Positions 46,890-58,189 of a stretch of DNA of 64,000 nucleotides are shown here, piece after piece. Source of the stretch: Symsagittifera roscoffensis (lineage: Eukaryota; Xenacoelomorpha; Acoela; Convolutidae); NCBI RefSeq assembly GCF_963678635.1, contig NC_087069.1, positions 41,687,883-41,751,882 on the forward strand, in the 5' to 3' direction. Each line of letters opens with the position of its first letter. The stretch's first letter is position 1. The notes beneath the pieces were generated by a model. That model saw only the letters and a list, made by a program, of their open reading frames with translations, searched no databases and had not been told where the DNA came from. Both the position numbers and the translations under genes were made by a program.

Positions 46890-47590
46890 TGGTGTACGCT
46901 CCACAAAATAGGAAAGCTCCAATCATTTTTGATGACGAGGTGGTAGCGGATCCCAAGGCTCAGGAAGTAGTTGACCCCAAGGAAATAAGATCTGAACCCA
47001 AAGCTCCAACATGGCTCAAAAAGCACAAGACCAGCTCAACGACCGTTTACCAAAGGACTGGAAAAACGGGTCCAAAGGACCCAAAAAGGTATAAACGTTT
47101 GCCATTAAAAATTGAAAAATTGACTAAGCATACGGTGCAGATGGAAAAAGGGTCGTTACTAAGGCGGAGTGGTGTTTCTTTTAGATCGGCGGCCGAAGAA
47201 AGCCTAATTGATAATAGAAGCGATGCGTGCACCCCAGGAACTAGTAAAAGAGTACATAGTACCCCGGGCCCAAGTGAACCCACAAAAAGTAAGCGAAGAG
47301 CCGAGAAGAATCGGGTCGAGATGGAGAACGCGCGAAGATCGACGAAACAACGTATAGTAGAATACAGTGCGGACGAGAGCGAGGACGACGAAGATAGCGA
47401 GTGGGAAATCGAACGAAACGAACCGGTGAAGATTGCGGCGAGCGAAGGAGACGATGTACCGTCGGGAACGGCTAGGGAGAGGTCACCAAGAACCGTCGGT
47501 GGAAAACGAAAAAAAGGCGAGTGCGAGGCAGCGACGAGAAAATCAACACGGCAGAGACGCGGAGTTGACAAAATGGGGGGGGGGTTATGA
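46890..47590 (+). pseudogene. Gypsy integrase C-terminal tail region (fossil)
   Basis: Highly charged tail with an acidic patch (SADESEDDEDSEWE) and a final basic KSTRQRRGVDKM block, as often seen at the end of Gypsy polyproteins. No chromodomain recognised. Confidence 0.65.
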
Positions 47591-47774
47591 TCCACCGAAT
47601 AGAGCACAAGTGAGGACAACAGAAAAAAGGAGAAAACCTTAAGAGAGGTTTGGCAGGTGTGCCTGAAAACTCAATGTAAACTAAAACTTAACTAGTAACA
47701 TGATCCAATAGAAAAAGTAACAGTGAGTTGATAAATTTTATATCTACGCTCTAATTTATTTGTGGTTGCCTGAA

Positions 47775-48027
47775 TGAGATAGGGACCAGTTTTGAGTTTA
47801 TGTAAGTGCTATCAATTGTTCGAGATAGGAACCAGTTTGAGTTTATGTAAGTGCTATCAACTTGTTCTTTCTGTCTGGGGACCTGCTGTCGTGACCTTGC
47901 GATCTCTAATGTCCGATGGGATCTGAAATAAAGGAGTGCAGTAAGATTTCGATTTGATGCCTAACAGTTTGTCTACAATACAACTTATCAACAACCTTTT
48001 TGATCTTATACAGTTACAACTTTAACA
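47775..48027 (+). repeat. Gypsy 3' LTR
   Basis: A 253-bp copy of the 5' LTR with the same internal duplication and AATAAA (47927-47932), followed by CAAT. Confidence 0.92.
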
Positions 48028-48031
48028 CAAT

Positions 48032-49630
48032 ATTAAAAAAATTAATTTAAATAAGTAAAAAATCTCAAAATTGCAAGTAACGAAATTGCTAGCAAATATA
48101 TAAATAGATCAAACTCTAACGAAATGAAAATAAAGAAGAGTTTTGACTAATTCAAAAATAATTGTGTACGTTTAGTTTCCACTCTTCAATACCGTGAATA
48201 GAGTAAGTACGCACAAAACTACTTTGGCAACAAAACTAACAAATCAGATGTTTTCTTGAGCACAACCACTACGCGCATCATTTGAAATTATTGTAGAGCA
48301 TTTAAGACTAAATAGATATGTACAAACGAGGTACGAAAAGTCACCTCACGACAGACGAACAAAGCTTGTCCCTAACATTTTTTTTTGAAAAAGTCAGAAT
48401 CCAATAACAATTGAAGAAATTGTGAAAAGAATGGAGATCTGATTACGGAGATCCAAAAATTTCAAGAAAAAACTTTTGAACGATTTGGAGTACATTGGCT
48501 TCATTGCTTCAAACCATTATTCTGGAAAGAAATAAAAACAAGGAATAAAGCATTGCCAACTTCTAAAATAATTGTCGGATGAATTAAAAGCAACAACAAT
48601 GTCTGCTGACGCATAATCGATGTTTTTGCTGAAATTGTAGTCTAGAAACTCTATTGAAGTTTTACAACACTATGATTTCTTTTTGGATCACTAATTTCAG
48701 TCATCAAAATGTGTTCTAGTTGAATAAGAACGCAAACTTTCTCCTTTAAATGCTGTAAAACCTACTGCAGCATTGTCTCATTTTCCTACTTTTCCCAAAA
48801 AACAAAGTGAAATCCCGATGATGTGAAGGTCATGTCAAAAAATTACCCGACAAAGTACCAATTTCTAGTATCTAAACTTGAGTAATACTTGCACACTCAT
48901 GTGATTACACGATAAAAGAAAAGAAATAGAAGTCTTTTCAAAAATCTAGACATCTTAGTTAATTTCTGTGAACATCTGAGCATTGATGTTGTTTTATAAT
49001 GTGCTATAGAAGCTATTTTTTGAATTTGAAACAAAGAATATTCAAAAATACCTTCAAAAAAATAGTTTTTTTTCAAGATTTGATGAATTTCTCAATTTAT
49101 CTCAAGTTTTTTTTGTTAAATTTAAAAGTCTTGCCATCGTCATTAAAACAAAGTTTAGATGAAGAGGGTCAATTATAGGCATTCTTAGATCAATTTATTC
49201 TGGTTTCTTTTCTTTAATTTGGACCAAATGAACTGAATTGTTTTAAGGGATGTAATTTAGTTTGAAAATGTGCAAACATTTCAATATATTAATGCTGGTA
49301 AAGTTCCGATCAAATTTTGTTCTCATTTTTTTCTGTCCAAAGTTACCTGAATTGGAGAAAAAACGAGCCTGAAAACATTTTTTTGTACTTCTATCCTGTT
49401 AGTTTGAATCAGCTCATTAAACGTTTATTCAGTGAAAAATGTAGTGAAACTTCGATTAACCTTGAGCCTGAGTTATCGAACAATAAAAAACCAAAAATTA
49501 TGAAATACATAATCAGATTTTCGGCAAATGGTTGTGGCTTATTGTAAAATGAATGGCCAAAATTTTTCAAATGAAAGAGGGTTAAAAAAGCTTGTTTCGG
49601 AAACACCCTACATATGGCGATTTCTATATA
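48032..49630. other. Non-coding stretch, no gene recognised
   Basis: AT-rich. The overlapping open frames at 49317-49547 and 49409-49651 on opposite strands show no motif. Confidence 0.45.
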
Positions 49631-49631
49631 G

Positions 49632-49678
49632 ACCAACGCAACCGAATTCAATTTTTTTGAAATTCGGTCGCGTTGGTA
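49632..49678. repeat. Strong hairpin
   Basis: ACCAACGCAACCGAATTCAA and TTGAAATTCGGTCGCGTTGG pair over about 20 bp with one mismatch and one bulge and a short T-rich loop. Confidence 0.8.
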
Positions 49679-49732
49679 TTTTAAATATAATTTTTATACG
49701 TGCCTCCCTGTCATAAATATAATTCCCTGCCA

Positions 49733-50135
49733 AATTTGAAAAACTAGTGCAAAATTTAAAACATTAGTGAGATATTTGAAAAACTATTGCAGTATTTGAA
49801 ACACTAAAACATATATTGAAAAACTAGAACAAAATCTTTCGTAGAACAATCAAACAAAACCAATAGAAGGAAAAAATCAGGTGTTTATTTGATTTAACGT
49901 TCAAACATGTGCACTTAGTTCAAACTCGAAATTTCTTGTTTTTTGTTTCACAAAGTTTCTCGACGTAATATATAGCTGTTGCGCACGTGTTCAGTATGTT
50001 TCCGTGCCATATTTGAAAAACTAGTGCAAAAAACTGAAACACAAATGCCATATTTGAAAAACTAATGCAATATTTGAATCAGTAGTGCAATATTTAAAAA
50101 TCTAAGACAATATTTGAAACACTACTGCAATATTT
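49733..50135. repeat. 20-bp minisatellite in two clusters
   Basis: A unit like atttgaaaaactagtgcaat repeats about every 20 bp at 49733-49840 and again at 50005-50135. The sequences after each cluster (aacaatcaa.caa..., ctc.a..taatatata) are also alike, so a 270-300-bp block is tandemly duplicated. Confidence 0.7.
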
Positions 50136-50543
50136 ATTTGTTTTACTTGTGTTTCAAACATGAAATTGAAACACTAGAGCAATATGTTTCCTAGAACAAT
50201 CAACCAACAGAAATTAGAAAGTAAAATTACGTGTGAGCGTGAAAATTGTCTCAAATGTGCGTATTTTGCTCAAACTTTTCATATGTGTTTCATACCAGCT
50301 AAGCAACAGCTTACATTGCATCTCGAAATTTGTTCACATCTCAACACTGCGTGTATCAATTTTTCACAAAATTTCTCAATACAATATATAGTCGTTGCTT
50401 ATCTACGGTTTTGAATGAAAGCGTTGCAGACGTGGTTTTTGAGCTTGACTTTCAATCAACCACTGAAATATATTTTCGACAGCGAAGGTAAAGTCAAAAA
50501 TCAATGATTTTGTGCTTGTATCAGCTGAACGCATCTTTAAAAA
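50136..50543. other. Sequence upstream of the LRRNT-like exon
   Basis: The second copy of the duplicated block continues to about 50410. No promoter element can be named. Confidence 0.4.
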
Positions 50544-50766
50544 ATGCAAACTTCTACACTCATGAAACCTCTCATGATTTTATGTTTACTTTCGCTTCTG
50601 TTTGACAGTGTTCAGACAATCGACGACTTTTTATGTGGATCAGTTGGACAATGTAACTGTCGATTCGGAGGGCCAGGCGATGTACTTCTTGTAGCGTGTA
50701 ATTTGGTCTCTATGGAACGACTTCCAGTTGAATGTGATGCTGTTCACAAAGAAGTCGATTTATCAG
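50544..50766 (+). CDS. First exon of a secreted or membrane LRR-type protein (partial)
   Basis: ATG at 50544 (a second at 50562) opens a signal peptide (MKPLMILCLLSLLFDSVQT), followed by a Cys-rich section CGSVGQCNCRFGGPGD, VLLVACNLVSMERLPVECD and VHKEVDLSG. The spacing of C-x-C, VxC, LPxxC and LDLSG resembles a leucine-rich-repeat N-terminal cap (LRRNT). The reading ends at TTATCAG|GTGTTA, a plausible phase-1 donor. No following LRR exon was found in the window, and a MITE remnant lies 120 bp downstream. It could be a real first exon, or a relic left by rearrangement. Confidence 0.5.
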
Positions 50767-50884
50767 GTGTTATTTCCCGGTGTTGCCTTTTAACCTCCCG
50801 GGCCAATGATCCCCTATTCGAGGTTTCCCGCCAAAACCAAAATTTAAGCATGATTTGAGCGGTTTGAGCGGTTTTTCATTTGAG

Positions 50885-51205
50885 TTTTTTTAGGGGACGC
50901 AATGAATCTTGACGACTGTCTTTTGGACCCTAGAACGTTTTAGGTTGATTTTTGGTATATAGTTTGTTCACCAGCTGATTTAGGAGGAAGCGCCAGCCTA
51001 AAAAGCGCAATTTTTTGGTCAAAATTTTCTAAAAAAGGCCTAAAAAGCCTTTTTTGGCCTTTTTTTTTTAGAAATTTGGCAAAAGAAGGGTCTTTATAAT
51101 GATTTGTGAGAGCTCAGAAAATCAGTTTGGTCGGCCTAAAAAAGTCGATAAAACGTCAAATTTTTTTGAAACCCCTGCCCCTTGAGAAAATCCAAGTTCC
51201 GCACC
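50885..51205. mobile_element. hAT-like MITE remnant, copy 6
   Basis: Shares with the 31.2-kb copies the internal GGAAGCGCCAGCCTAAAAAG-like section, AAAGTGC/AAAAGGCC tracts and the end GAGAAAATCCAAGTTCCGC. Diverged. Confidence 0.55.
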
Positions 51206-51716
51206 CTTTTTGTGTTGTTACAGAAGGTTAGAATTTCAGACTTATAAGGAGTTGATTGTGTGTACTTGCACCGGATACATTGCGAGACAATTTTCGGAAT
51301 CGATAACATTTTAAAAAACTCAAAGATTTGAGCGGTTTGAGCGGTTCTTTCGGTTTGATCGTTTGTTGCTAGGATTTGACCAGTTTTTGAGCTTATTGAG
51401 CGATTTGAACAGTTTTTGAGCATTTTCTACAAAAAATGCTCAAACAGGTCAAAACTTGAGCGGTTTTGAAGAAAGGATCTCGACCTGGGTTGCCATATTT
51501 GTCTAAAGGCGCATCCCGAATCGAGATACCGCTCAAAAACCGCTGAAGATTTAAACGATTTGAGCGGTTTCCGGGTCGAGGTGCTCACTTTATGTTTCGA
51601 CCGTCTCGATTAAAAATTGGTTTGCTTTGACAGTGCTCGAACAAAACAAATGGGCATTATCACATTTTGGATGGTCAGTTAAAGCGTTCACAGCTTTCGA
51701 GGAGCTTATTTTGTAC
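51206..51716. repeat. TTTGAGCGGTTTGAGCGG-rich stretch
   Basis: The words tttgagcggt, cgatttgagcgg and aaaccgctc recur in both orientations between 50855 and 51580 (for example 50858-50875, 51329-51350, 51555-51572), a short-period degenerate repeat. No gene. Confidence 0.6.
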
Positions 51717-51895
51717 AGAGGGGCTGAATGAGCCCAAAATTGGCTCCTCAATATGCCATGGAAGGTGATGAATGAGCTCAATGATTGAAACCTGAATAGA
51801 AGGTGATGAGTGAGCCCTAATAGTGTTAATGTGTTCATATTTTTGTAATTACTCGGGGATTAAACGTACTCACAATTGGGCTCATTCAGCTCCTT
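51717..51895. repeat. Inverted repeat GAATGAGCCCAA
   Basis: GGGGCTGAATGAGCCCAAAA at about 51720 is matched by the reverse complement (CAATTGGGCTCATTCAGCTC) at about 51873. Two further tgaatgagc words lie between. Possibly a small MITE. Confidence 0.65.
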
Positions 51896-51914
51896 CCCGC
51901 ATCCGGTTTCAAGC

Positions 51915-52870
51915 GTTAATAATCGATTGTATTACGATTTTAGTACCAGTCTTACTAAAATTGAGAAACAATCGATTTAAATCAATTAATAATCGATTAT
52001 AGTCTCTCTTTTTAAAAATCAAATTAGAATTAACAATAATCCATTATAATCGATTATTTTCGATTATTTATTCGTCTATTTTTCTATACAATTATAATCG
52101 ATTATAATTGATTATAATACATTATTTTCATTCAAATTTCTAGATCATTAGTTTTGCACAAAAATCCATTATAATCGAATATAATTGATTATAATCCCTT
52201 TTGTTTGTCCATTTTTGTCTTCGAAGTTTTTATTCTATGTTTTTATTTTATGCTTTTTGTGGACGTTGGTTCCAATGAAAAATGAGAAAAATATTTTTAA
52301 ATTTTTCCAATTAATTCAATTTTATAAGTTTTTTTTTTCATTTCTCCCCCATTAGAGTTGTTGTTTGATGCATGTTTTAGGTTTTTTTAAACACCAAAAC
52401 ATGAGCAACTTGATTTAGTTTCATGATTGATTCGGAAGATTTATTTTTCATCTACCGCGGGAAACTTTCCACTCATATAAAAGGATCTCTATGAAACTTT
52501 TGTTTCGTGGTATTACTTCGGGTTCAGATGAACCAAAGTGTTCAAAAGATTTCTCTTTTAGATAATTTTTTATTGACACAATAATAGTAACTCATAAGAT
52601 ATAATTCGAATATAGTTTTGAGTTGACAAAATTTTGGCAAAATAAGAAATTATAATCTACTATAATCGATTATAATTGATTTTAAGGGTTTTCTGTAAGA
52701 ACTATAATCAATTATAATCGATTATAAGAGATTATAATCTTTTGGAAAATTTAACGATTACAATCTTTTAAACACCTAATTTTGGTAATTATACTCAATT
52801 ATAATTGTCAAAAATCATCATAATAATTCGTTATAATCGATTACTTATGCCTAAACTTGGATGCGGGTTC
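51915..52870. repeat. AATCGATTATAAT-rich tract
   Basis: The words ATAATCGATTATAATCGATT and TATAATTGATTATAATC recur many times, in clusters separated by 30-300 bp of other AT-rich sequence. The core AATCGATT is palindromic. The same words return at 55210-55370 and 55690-55715. Confidence 0.8.
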
Positions 52871-53530
52871 TCATCAAAAATTGTTGTCAAAATTTTCCAC
52901 CCGGGGACCATACATTTTAAAGAGATGTCGAACGGTGCCATACTACTGAATGAGTACCCACTTCTAACCTTTAAACATTAATTGACGCTCCGTCGAGTAA
53001 GAGGTTTTATAATTGTATAATCTATATTGTCTTTGCTTAGTCACTAACACGATGTATGCCACGCCGCAGCAAAAAAAAACTTTTCCTGATTTGAGCTGCG
53101 TACTTTGTGTTTCGACTATCTCTATCCAAATTCAGTTTGGTTTGACCGTATTGGCCATAAAATGGTTCGTTCCAACCGTTCCGACCAAAATCGGGGAAGC
53201 TTCAACTTTCAATCAGTATGATTTTTTTATAACCCAAATTATACCAAACTAAATATAATTCTTATAGAAAATATTGGAACCAGTTCTAAACTAAAATTCA
53301 TATTTGGTTATAAATATGATTCTCTATTCCTATAAAATATTAATACTAACCAGTCATATTCCATCCCTAACAATGACACTTATTTGTAAGTTCTAAAACT
53401 ACTTGTAGTTTCAGCACCAGAGCAATTTGAATGAAACTTAGACTACTGTTGTTTTTCTTCTGGATACAGCCCCAAGAATTAATCCGCAAAAACCAGTCTA
53501 CACTAGATCTATTAAGATTAGAAGACATAA
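52871..53530. other. Non-coding stretch, no gene recognised
   Basis: The open frame at 53013-53252 has no recognisable motif. Confidence 0.4.
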
Positions 53531-53534
53531 GAAA

Positions 53535-53645
53535 AACATTAAGATTGGTATTAGACTAAGAAGTTGCACGAATCTATCCGGCCGAAAAAAAAGATAGCGT
53601 GACGAACAGACTGTGTACCCTATCTGAAATTACTCTATGAGTATA
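53535..53645 (-). repeat. Array core fragment, reverse orientation
   Basis: Its reverse complement reads actcatagagtaatttcaga, then gtctgttcgtcacgctatct, then cggccggatagattcgtgca and agtctaataccaatctta, matching the core of the 3-kb array unit (about 3150-3250). A dispersed copy about 29 kb from the array. Confidence 0.75.
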
Positions 53646-53852
53646 ACCAAAAGGTCATAACTCAATATGGCGATAAACACTAATAATCAAAACTGAACCT
53701 AAAATTAAATTTTAACTCTAAAATTGTTTATTTTGAGAAAATTTTTTGGAAGTCTAGCATCAAAATTATTAGATGGACCGAAACAAAATGATCAGAGCCA
53801 ACTTCTACGAAACATCAATAGTTAGTTTCACACTTGCAAGTTTTTCTGGGTG

Positions 53853-54305
53853 GTATAAAACCAAGATTTCGGCTCATAATATTTGTTTAATAGTCGTGTG
53901 ACTTATAGCAATTTTTTTAGCAATTAGAAAGTCTATTATCAGCAGTTTTTTACAGCAAATTTACCGCAATTTTTGGGCAAAGAAACATTTTGAAAGAGAA
54001 AATAAAGTGGAACTGAAAAAATTGCTGAAGCTAGACTATCTAATTGCTAAAAAAATATCTTTTCCTCAAATAAGTGATCTTTTTCTCAAATAAGTGGAAT
54101 TGAAAAATTAGTCACTCGACATGAAACATCTTGACTGCGAAAGCTGCACTGTTCAGTTATATTTAGCAATTGGTCATACATTGAAGAAGGTTTCAGTATT
54201 TGGTTTCACAGACTTGTGAGAAGTTTCTCAATTAAATTTGCTAAATTGGTAAAAACAAGTTGAACCTTTTCAGCGAAAAAATAAAATCTTGGTTTTGATG
54301 TAGCA
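53853..54305. repeat. Nested foldback (MITE-like)
   Basis: An outer arm ataaaaccaagatttc (about 53857) matches the reverse complement of aaaatcttggttttgat (about 54284). An inner arm tttttttagcaattagaaag (about 53912) matches the reverse complement of ctatctaattgctaaaaaaa (about 54034). No coding. Confidence 0.6.
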
Positions 54306-54508
54306 AATGTTCAAAAGATACTTTTGGCGAAAGTATCAAAAATTCAGTTACAAGGACTGAATGGGTTTTCATGGGCATAAAATGGCAGATTTTATCATCT
54401 GCACTTAATTTTACAGCAGTGTCAATTTTTTCTTACAAAATAAGCGGAATCAAAAATTAACATACGATATTTTACCCAGCAAATTAACTAATCAATATGA
54501 TAGATCAA

Positions 54509-55027
54509 ACAAGACTACCCCCATCAGGGCGAAGCCCTGAATGTTCCGACTGCCTTTTCAGGTCTATGGAGCAGTAATAACATGAAAACATTTAATTTAA
54601 AAATAATTTTTTTTTTTTAATTTGAGATTTTTTGTAAAAATTATCCCCCCACATGCCTTACAAAGTACAAAGTGATAGATTTCGCTCCTAGTAACAAATC
54701 AATTATGGCAAATAGGCTTCTTTTAACCACTTTGGAACGATTTCCGAAAGGATTAAATTTCGCTTACGCGTTAATAGCGCGAAATATATCGCGCGTTAAT
54801 TTTCCCAGATTGGCCAAAATTGCAATCGTTTTAACCCCCGTAACTTTACGAAAAAAAATCACAGGTGAAATATCTTTTCAAATTTAGGCTCAAAACAACA
54901 AAACCTTTCGAATGATATTAGAAAATTTTGTCAAAAATGGCTAGTTTAAAACTCGAAATTTGTCTGATGAAAAAAAACACACCCCGAGCACAAATATTCC
55001 GTTACTTTTGTTATGAAAGTCGGAACA
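54509..55027 (+). repeat. Hairpin/TIR family, copy 2
   Basis: Hairpin 54524-54540, TGTTCCGACT at 54542-54551, the GCGCGAAATATATCGCGC palindrome near 54777 and AGTCGGAACA at 55018-55027. Strongly similar in order to copy 1 at 40505-41036. Confidence 0.7.
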
Positions 55028-55740
55028 ATTATCTCATATGCTTTTCGTCATCTGCAAATATTTTTTCACAGAAGTCAGAAATTTTTATCGAAAAAGAGGT
55101 GAATAAATGTGGCTAATGCAATTTGAAACATTTTTAGCGAAAAAAAATTGATTGTTCAAAGTGAAAGTTTCTCTATTTCCCATTATAGCCAGCACCGAAG
55201 TTTCATGGGTATTAATCGATTATAATGGATTTTCATTGACTAAAATGTTGTCTACATAATCGAGTATCATGGTATATTTAGACCTTGTAATTGATTTTTA
55301 ACCCATAATACTCGATTATTTTTGGAAAGTTTGAATCCGTTATAATCCATTATAATCGATTATACTCAATTTTTGTTTTCAATATAATGGTTTCGTTTTC
55401 GTACATAAAAGTCATAAGAAATGATTAAATTTTGTAAAAATGACTCTAAGTTTTGCAACTTTTTGCAAAACTCGAACGAACACGTTAATCCAGGGGCGGC
55501 CAATATGTAGTAATTTTCCAAAAAGTGCCCAAAAACAGATTTTTTGACCAGTTCTTCACGTACCCCCTTGTTTGTAACCCCCCAACGTACCCCTCCACCC
55601 CATGAAGTACCCCCCCCCCCCCCCTCCAATTGGAGATTTTATTGATTAGAAAAAAATTATCATTATAGTCCACTTTCAGACAATGAAAATCCAAAATAAT
55701 CGATTACTATCCATGAAACTTCAGTGCGGGAGCCTTCATC
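55028..55740. repeat. AATCGATTATA tracts with a MITE end and C run
   Basis: AATCGATTATAAT words at about 55210-55370 and 55693-55712 frame a CAGGGGCGGCCAAT start at about 55491 and a 14-C run near 55610. The antisense open frames at 55366-55694 are low-complexity. Confidence 0.55.
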
Positions 55741-56205
55741 GTCCACCGTAGTAGCAACAAAATAAAGCCCCACAGTTTCGAACAGATTTAGGAAAAATAA
55801 TATGATTCATTCAAAAAAGCATCAATACATTAGAACTGAACTACGCGCTGAGTAATACGAGTGTTGTATGTACATGCATATACTACTTAACGGTGCAATA
55901 TTTTTAGTTTATTAGACGTACTTACGCGGAACAATTTACTGGGGGCTATAATATGAAGACCCGAAAACTTAACTAAGTTTTCTTGTTGTTTATATTTTTT
56001 ATAAGAAACTTAGTGAAATTGGTATAAATGACATTTTCAGACCAAGAAGAAACCAGAAAGATCTTAAAACTGAAATTTGTTAAATTAATAGAACTCAGTT
56101 CTGGTTGTTTGCTCACGGATTGATAAAACTTTGTTGTTCCGGCTATTTGAAAAATACCGAGGAACACACCACAAACAATTATTGGAATAGGTCGAGTGAT
56201 ATATT
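55741..56205. other. Non-coding stretch, no gene recognised
   Basis: AT-rich; nothing recognised. Confidence 0.4.
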
Positions 56206-56209
56206 ATAT

Positions 56210-56710
56210 TAAAGCCTTTTCAGTCGTGATTCGAGAAAAAATGAACAATTTAACAAAAAAATTCCCAAGAACGGTCTAATAAGAAGAGCGTGCAGGCTCA
56301 CAATAGGTTAATTATGCTTAATTAATGCCGTAAAAACTTAACTTCACTCGGGTAAAGTTAGTTTTTGTAGTTTTAAGCAACACTTCGGGACTCAAAAACT
56401 TCAAAAATTCAAAAAATTCTGCCAAAAAAAAATGAAATTTTTGAATTGTTTTGTGAACATTTTTTTTTCGTTTCAAACGATTATATTACAATTTTTGAGT
56501 CATTCTTTTAAAAAACAGTTTTCCATTTGGCCTATTTTTTTAGTGTAGAATCCATATGCTTAATTTATATTTTTTTTCATGTTCAGATCTTTTTATCACA
56601 GGAAAAACGACCCTAATTTTAATTTTTTTTTGTCTTTTTTAAGACTATGGTCGGAACAATTTTGGCTACTAGCACAGTAACCGGCTATCCTTGTGTACCA
56701 AAGAAACAAA
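56210..56710 (+). repeat. Dispersed repeat, copy 2 (pairs with 28125-28600)
   Basis: Same word order as 28125-28600: cagtcgtgattcga, gtgcaggctcacaata, cagatctttttatcaca, actatggtcggaaca and ggctatccttgtg. Confidence 0.6.
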
Positions 56711-58185
56711 TGTTTTCAAAATCATTTTGCCAATTTGAAATTCAGAAATTAGAAGCTTTATTTTGTTCCGTAATGTATTCACTCAGCGTTGCTTAACAAT
56801 TTTGCTTACATCGACCGCGAGCAAATGATCAATACCCGCTTTAGTTTTATCATTTTTTGTTCTCATGAGTGTACCTTTTTGTACAAAAGGGGATGCAATT
56901 ACAACGCAAACTCCTGACTTTACTCCCTAAAATGCACAATTTCAAAGGCTACTTGAAACAATCGAGCTAAAATTTCTACATTGAGCGACAGAAACTGATC
57001 TGAACTACTTCCTTAGAAAGATTTTGATTTTAATTAGTGATCGTTTTTTGCAGGTCTGAAAAAGCCGTCATTTGTTTTCACGATTCTTAAGAAGTTTATC
57101 TCAGAAGTTTGAAAGTGACAAAAAAAACGGAATTGAGGAAAACTGTCACACGGAACAATGAAACTTTCTCGTTCGAATGAGTTCACATCGCATGGTCAAA
57201 GTTTTCAAATCCGCTCATTCGAGAAAGGTATCAGTTTTATAGAAAACCTATCATAAATGATGAAAATTGACTTTTTGAGACCCGGAAAAACTGATTAGTG
57301 ACCTATTCAAAAATTGAGACTTTCAGAGAAGGTTGTTCAGATCACTTGTTGTCTATTGAAAACCTAAGGAAAGTCAAGTGTTGTCCAAACTTTTCTATGT
57401 GTTGAAAGTCTTTGTGAGTAAAAACGCAGCTCTGTGTTTAATTTTTTCCACTAGTGTAGTAGGTCTGAAAAAGTCCTTTTCTTAAGGTGACATAGATCTT
57501 CTTTTCGATTGAACTTTTCTCACTGATTGCTTTGTTTTTCATACAATTTGTTGCCACGATTGCGAAAATGAGAGTCATTACATGCAGTTCAGACTTTTAT
57601 ATGTGAATTTATATAATTTTTTGGTTTTTTTAACGAAAAGTCATAAAGTTTGTTCAGCCTCAAATTCCTTTTTTCGCCTTTCGACCAAAATTTTTTTTTT
57701 AACTTCAGTTCATTTCCTACGTTAAAAATATCCTTTTGAAATTTAAGAATAAGTGACAAGAAAACTTAGTTGGATAACGTATTACTTGAAGTTTGGGCAA
57801 TTTTTTTTATTGTTTTTGGTCTCACCTAATCATATTTTTAAAACGCAATTGCGGGCCAGCCATTCGGGTGGCACATTTGAATTGCTTAAATGATTGTTGA
57901 TTATGTCTGAAAAACCAAATTGGCATGGCTGTGTTTTTTATCTCGATGGAAACGGCGCGGTGTGACTTTGATTTTTTAAAAAAGTTTAGTTCATTTCATT
58001 TGTTAAAAAGAAAGCAATTTCCACTATCAAACAGAAAAAAGTAAATGACAGCAAAATTTGGTTGACTTCTAAATTCTAGATTTTCCAGCTATAAGATTAA
58101 TTTAAAAACAGACAAAAAACAAAGTTTCTTCCCGAAATTTCGATAAAAACAACAAAAATGAAAAGTTTTGTACAGTATTTGAGCA
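56711..58185. other. Non-coding stretch, no gene recognised
   Basis: AT-rich; no motif or long frame seen on either strand. Confidence 0.4.
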
Positions 58186-58189
58186 AGAT

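Larger units (their letters stand above)
41822..48027 (+). mobile_element. Ty3/Gypsy LTR retrotransposon (fossil copy)
   Basis: A 6.2-kb element with identical-length LTRs (253 bp), a 4-bp target duplication, gag, protease, reverse transcriptase, RNase H and integrase in the Gypsy order (integrase last). By eye the LTRs differ at about 5 of 253 positions (about 2%), so it is younger than the BEL/Pao copy. It is broken, with a small number of breaks, but otherwise nearly complete. Confidence 0.95.

Noticed and set aside
49733-50135. CRISPR-like array of short repeats
   Set aside because: Repeats are directly adjacent with no unique spacers, and the DNA is animal; it is a minisatellite.
55366-55694. 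Gly-rich antisense open frames
   Set aside because: They result from a long C run and adjacent CCCC-rich repeat.
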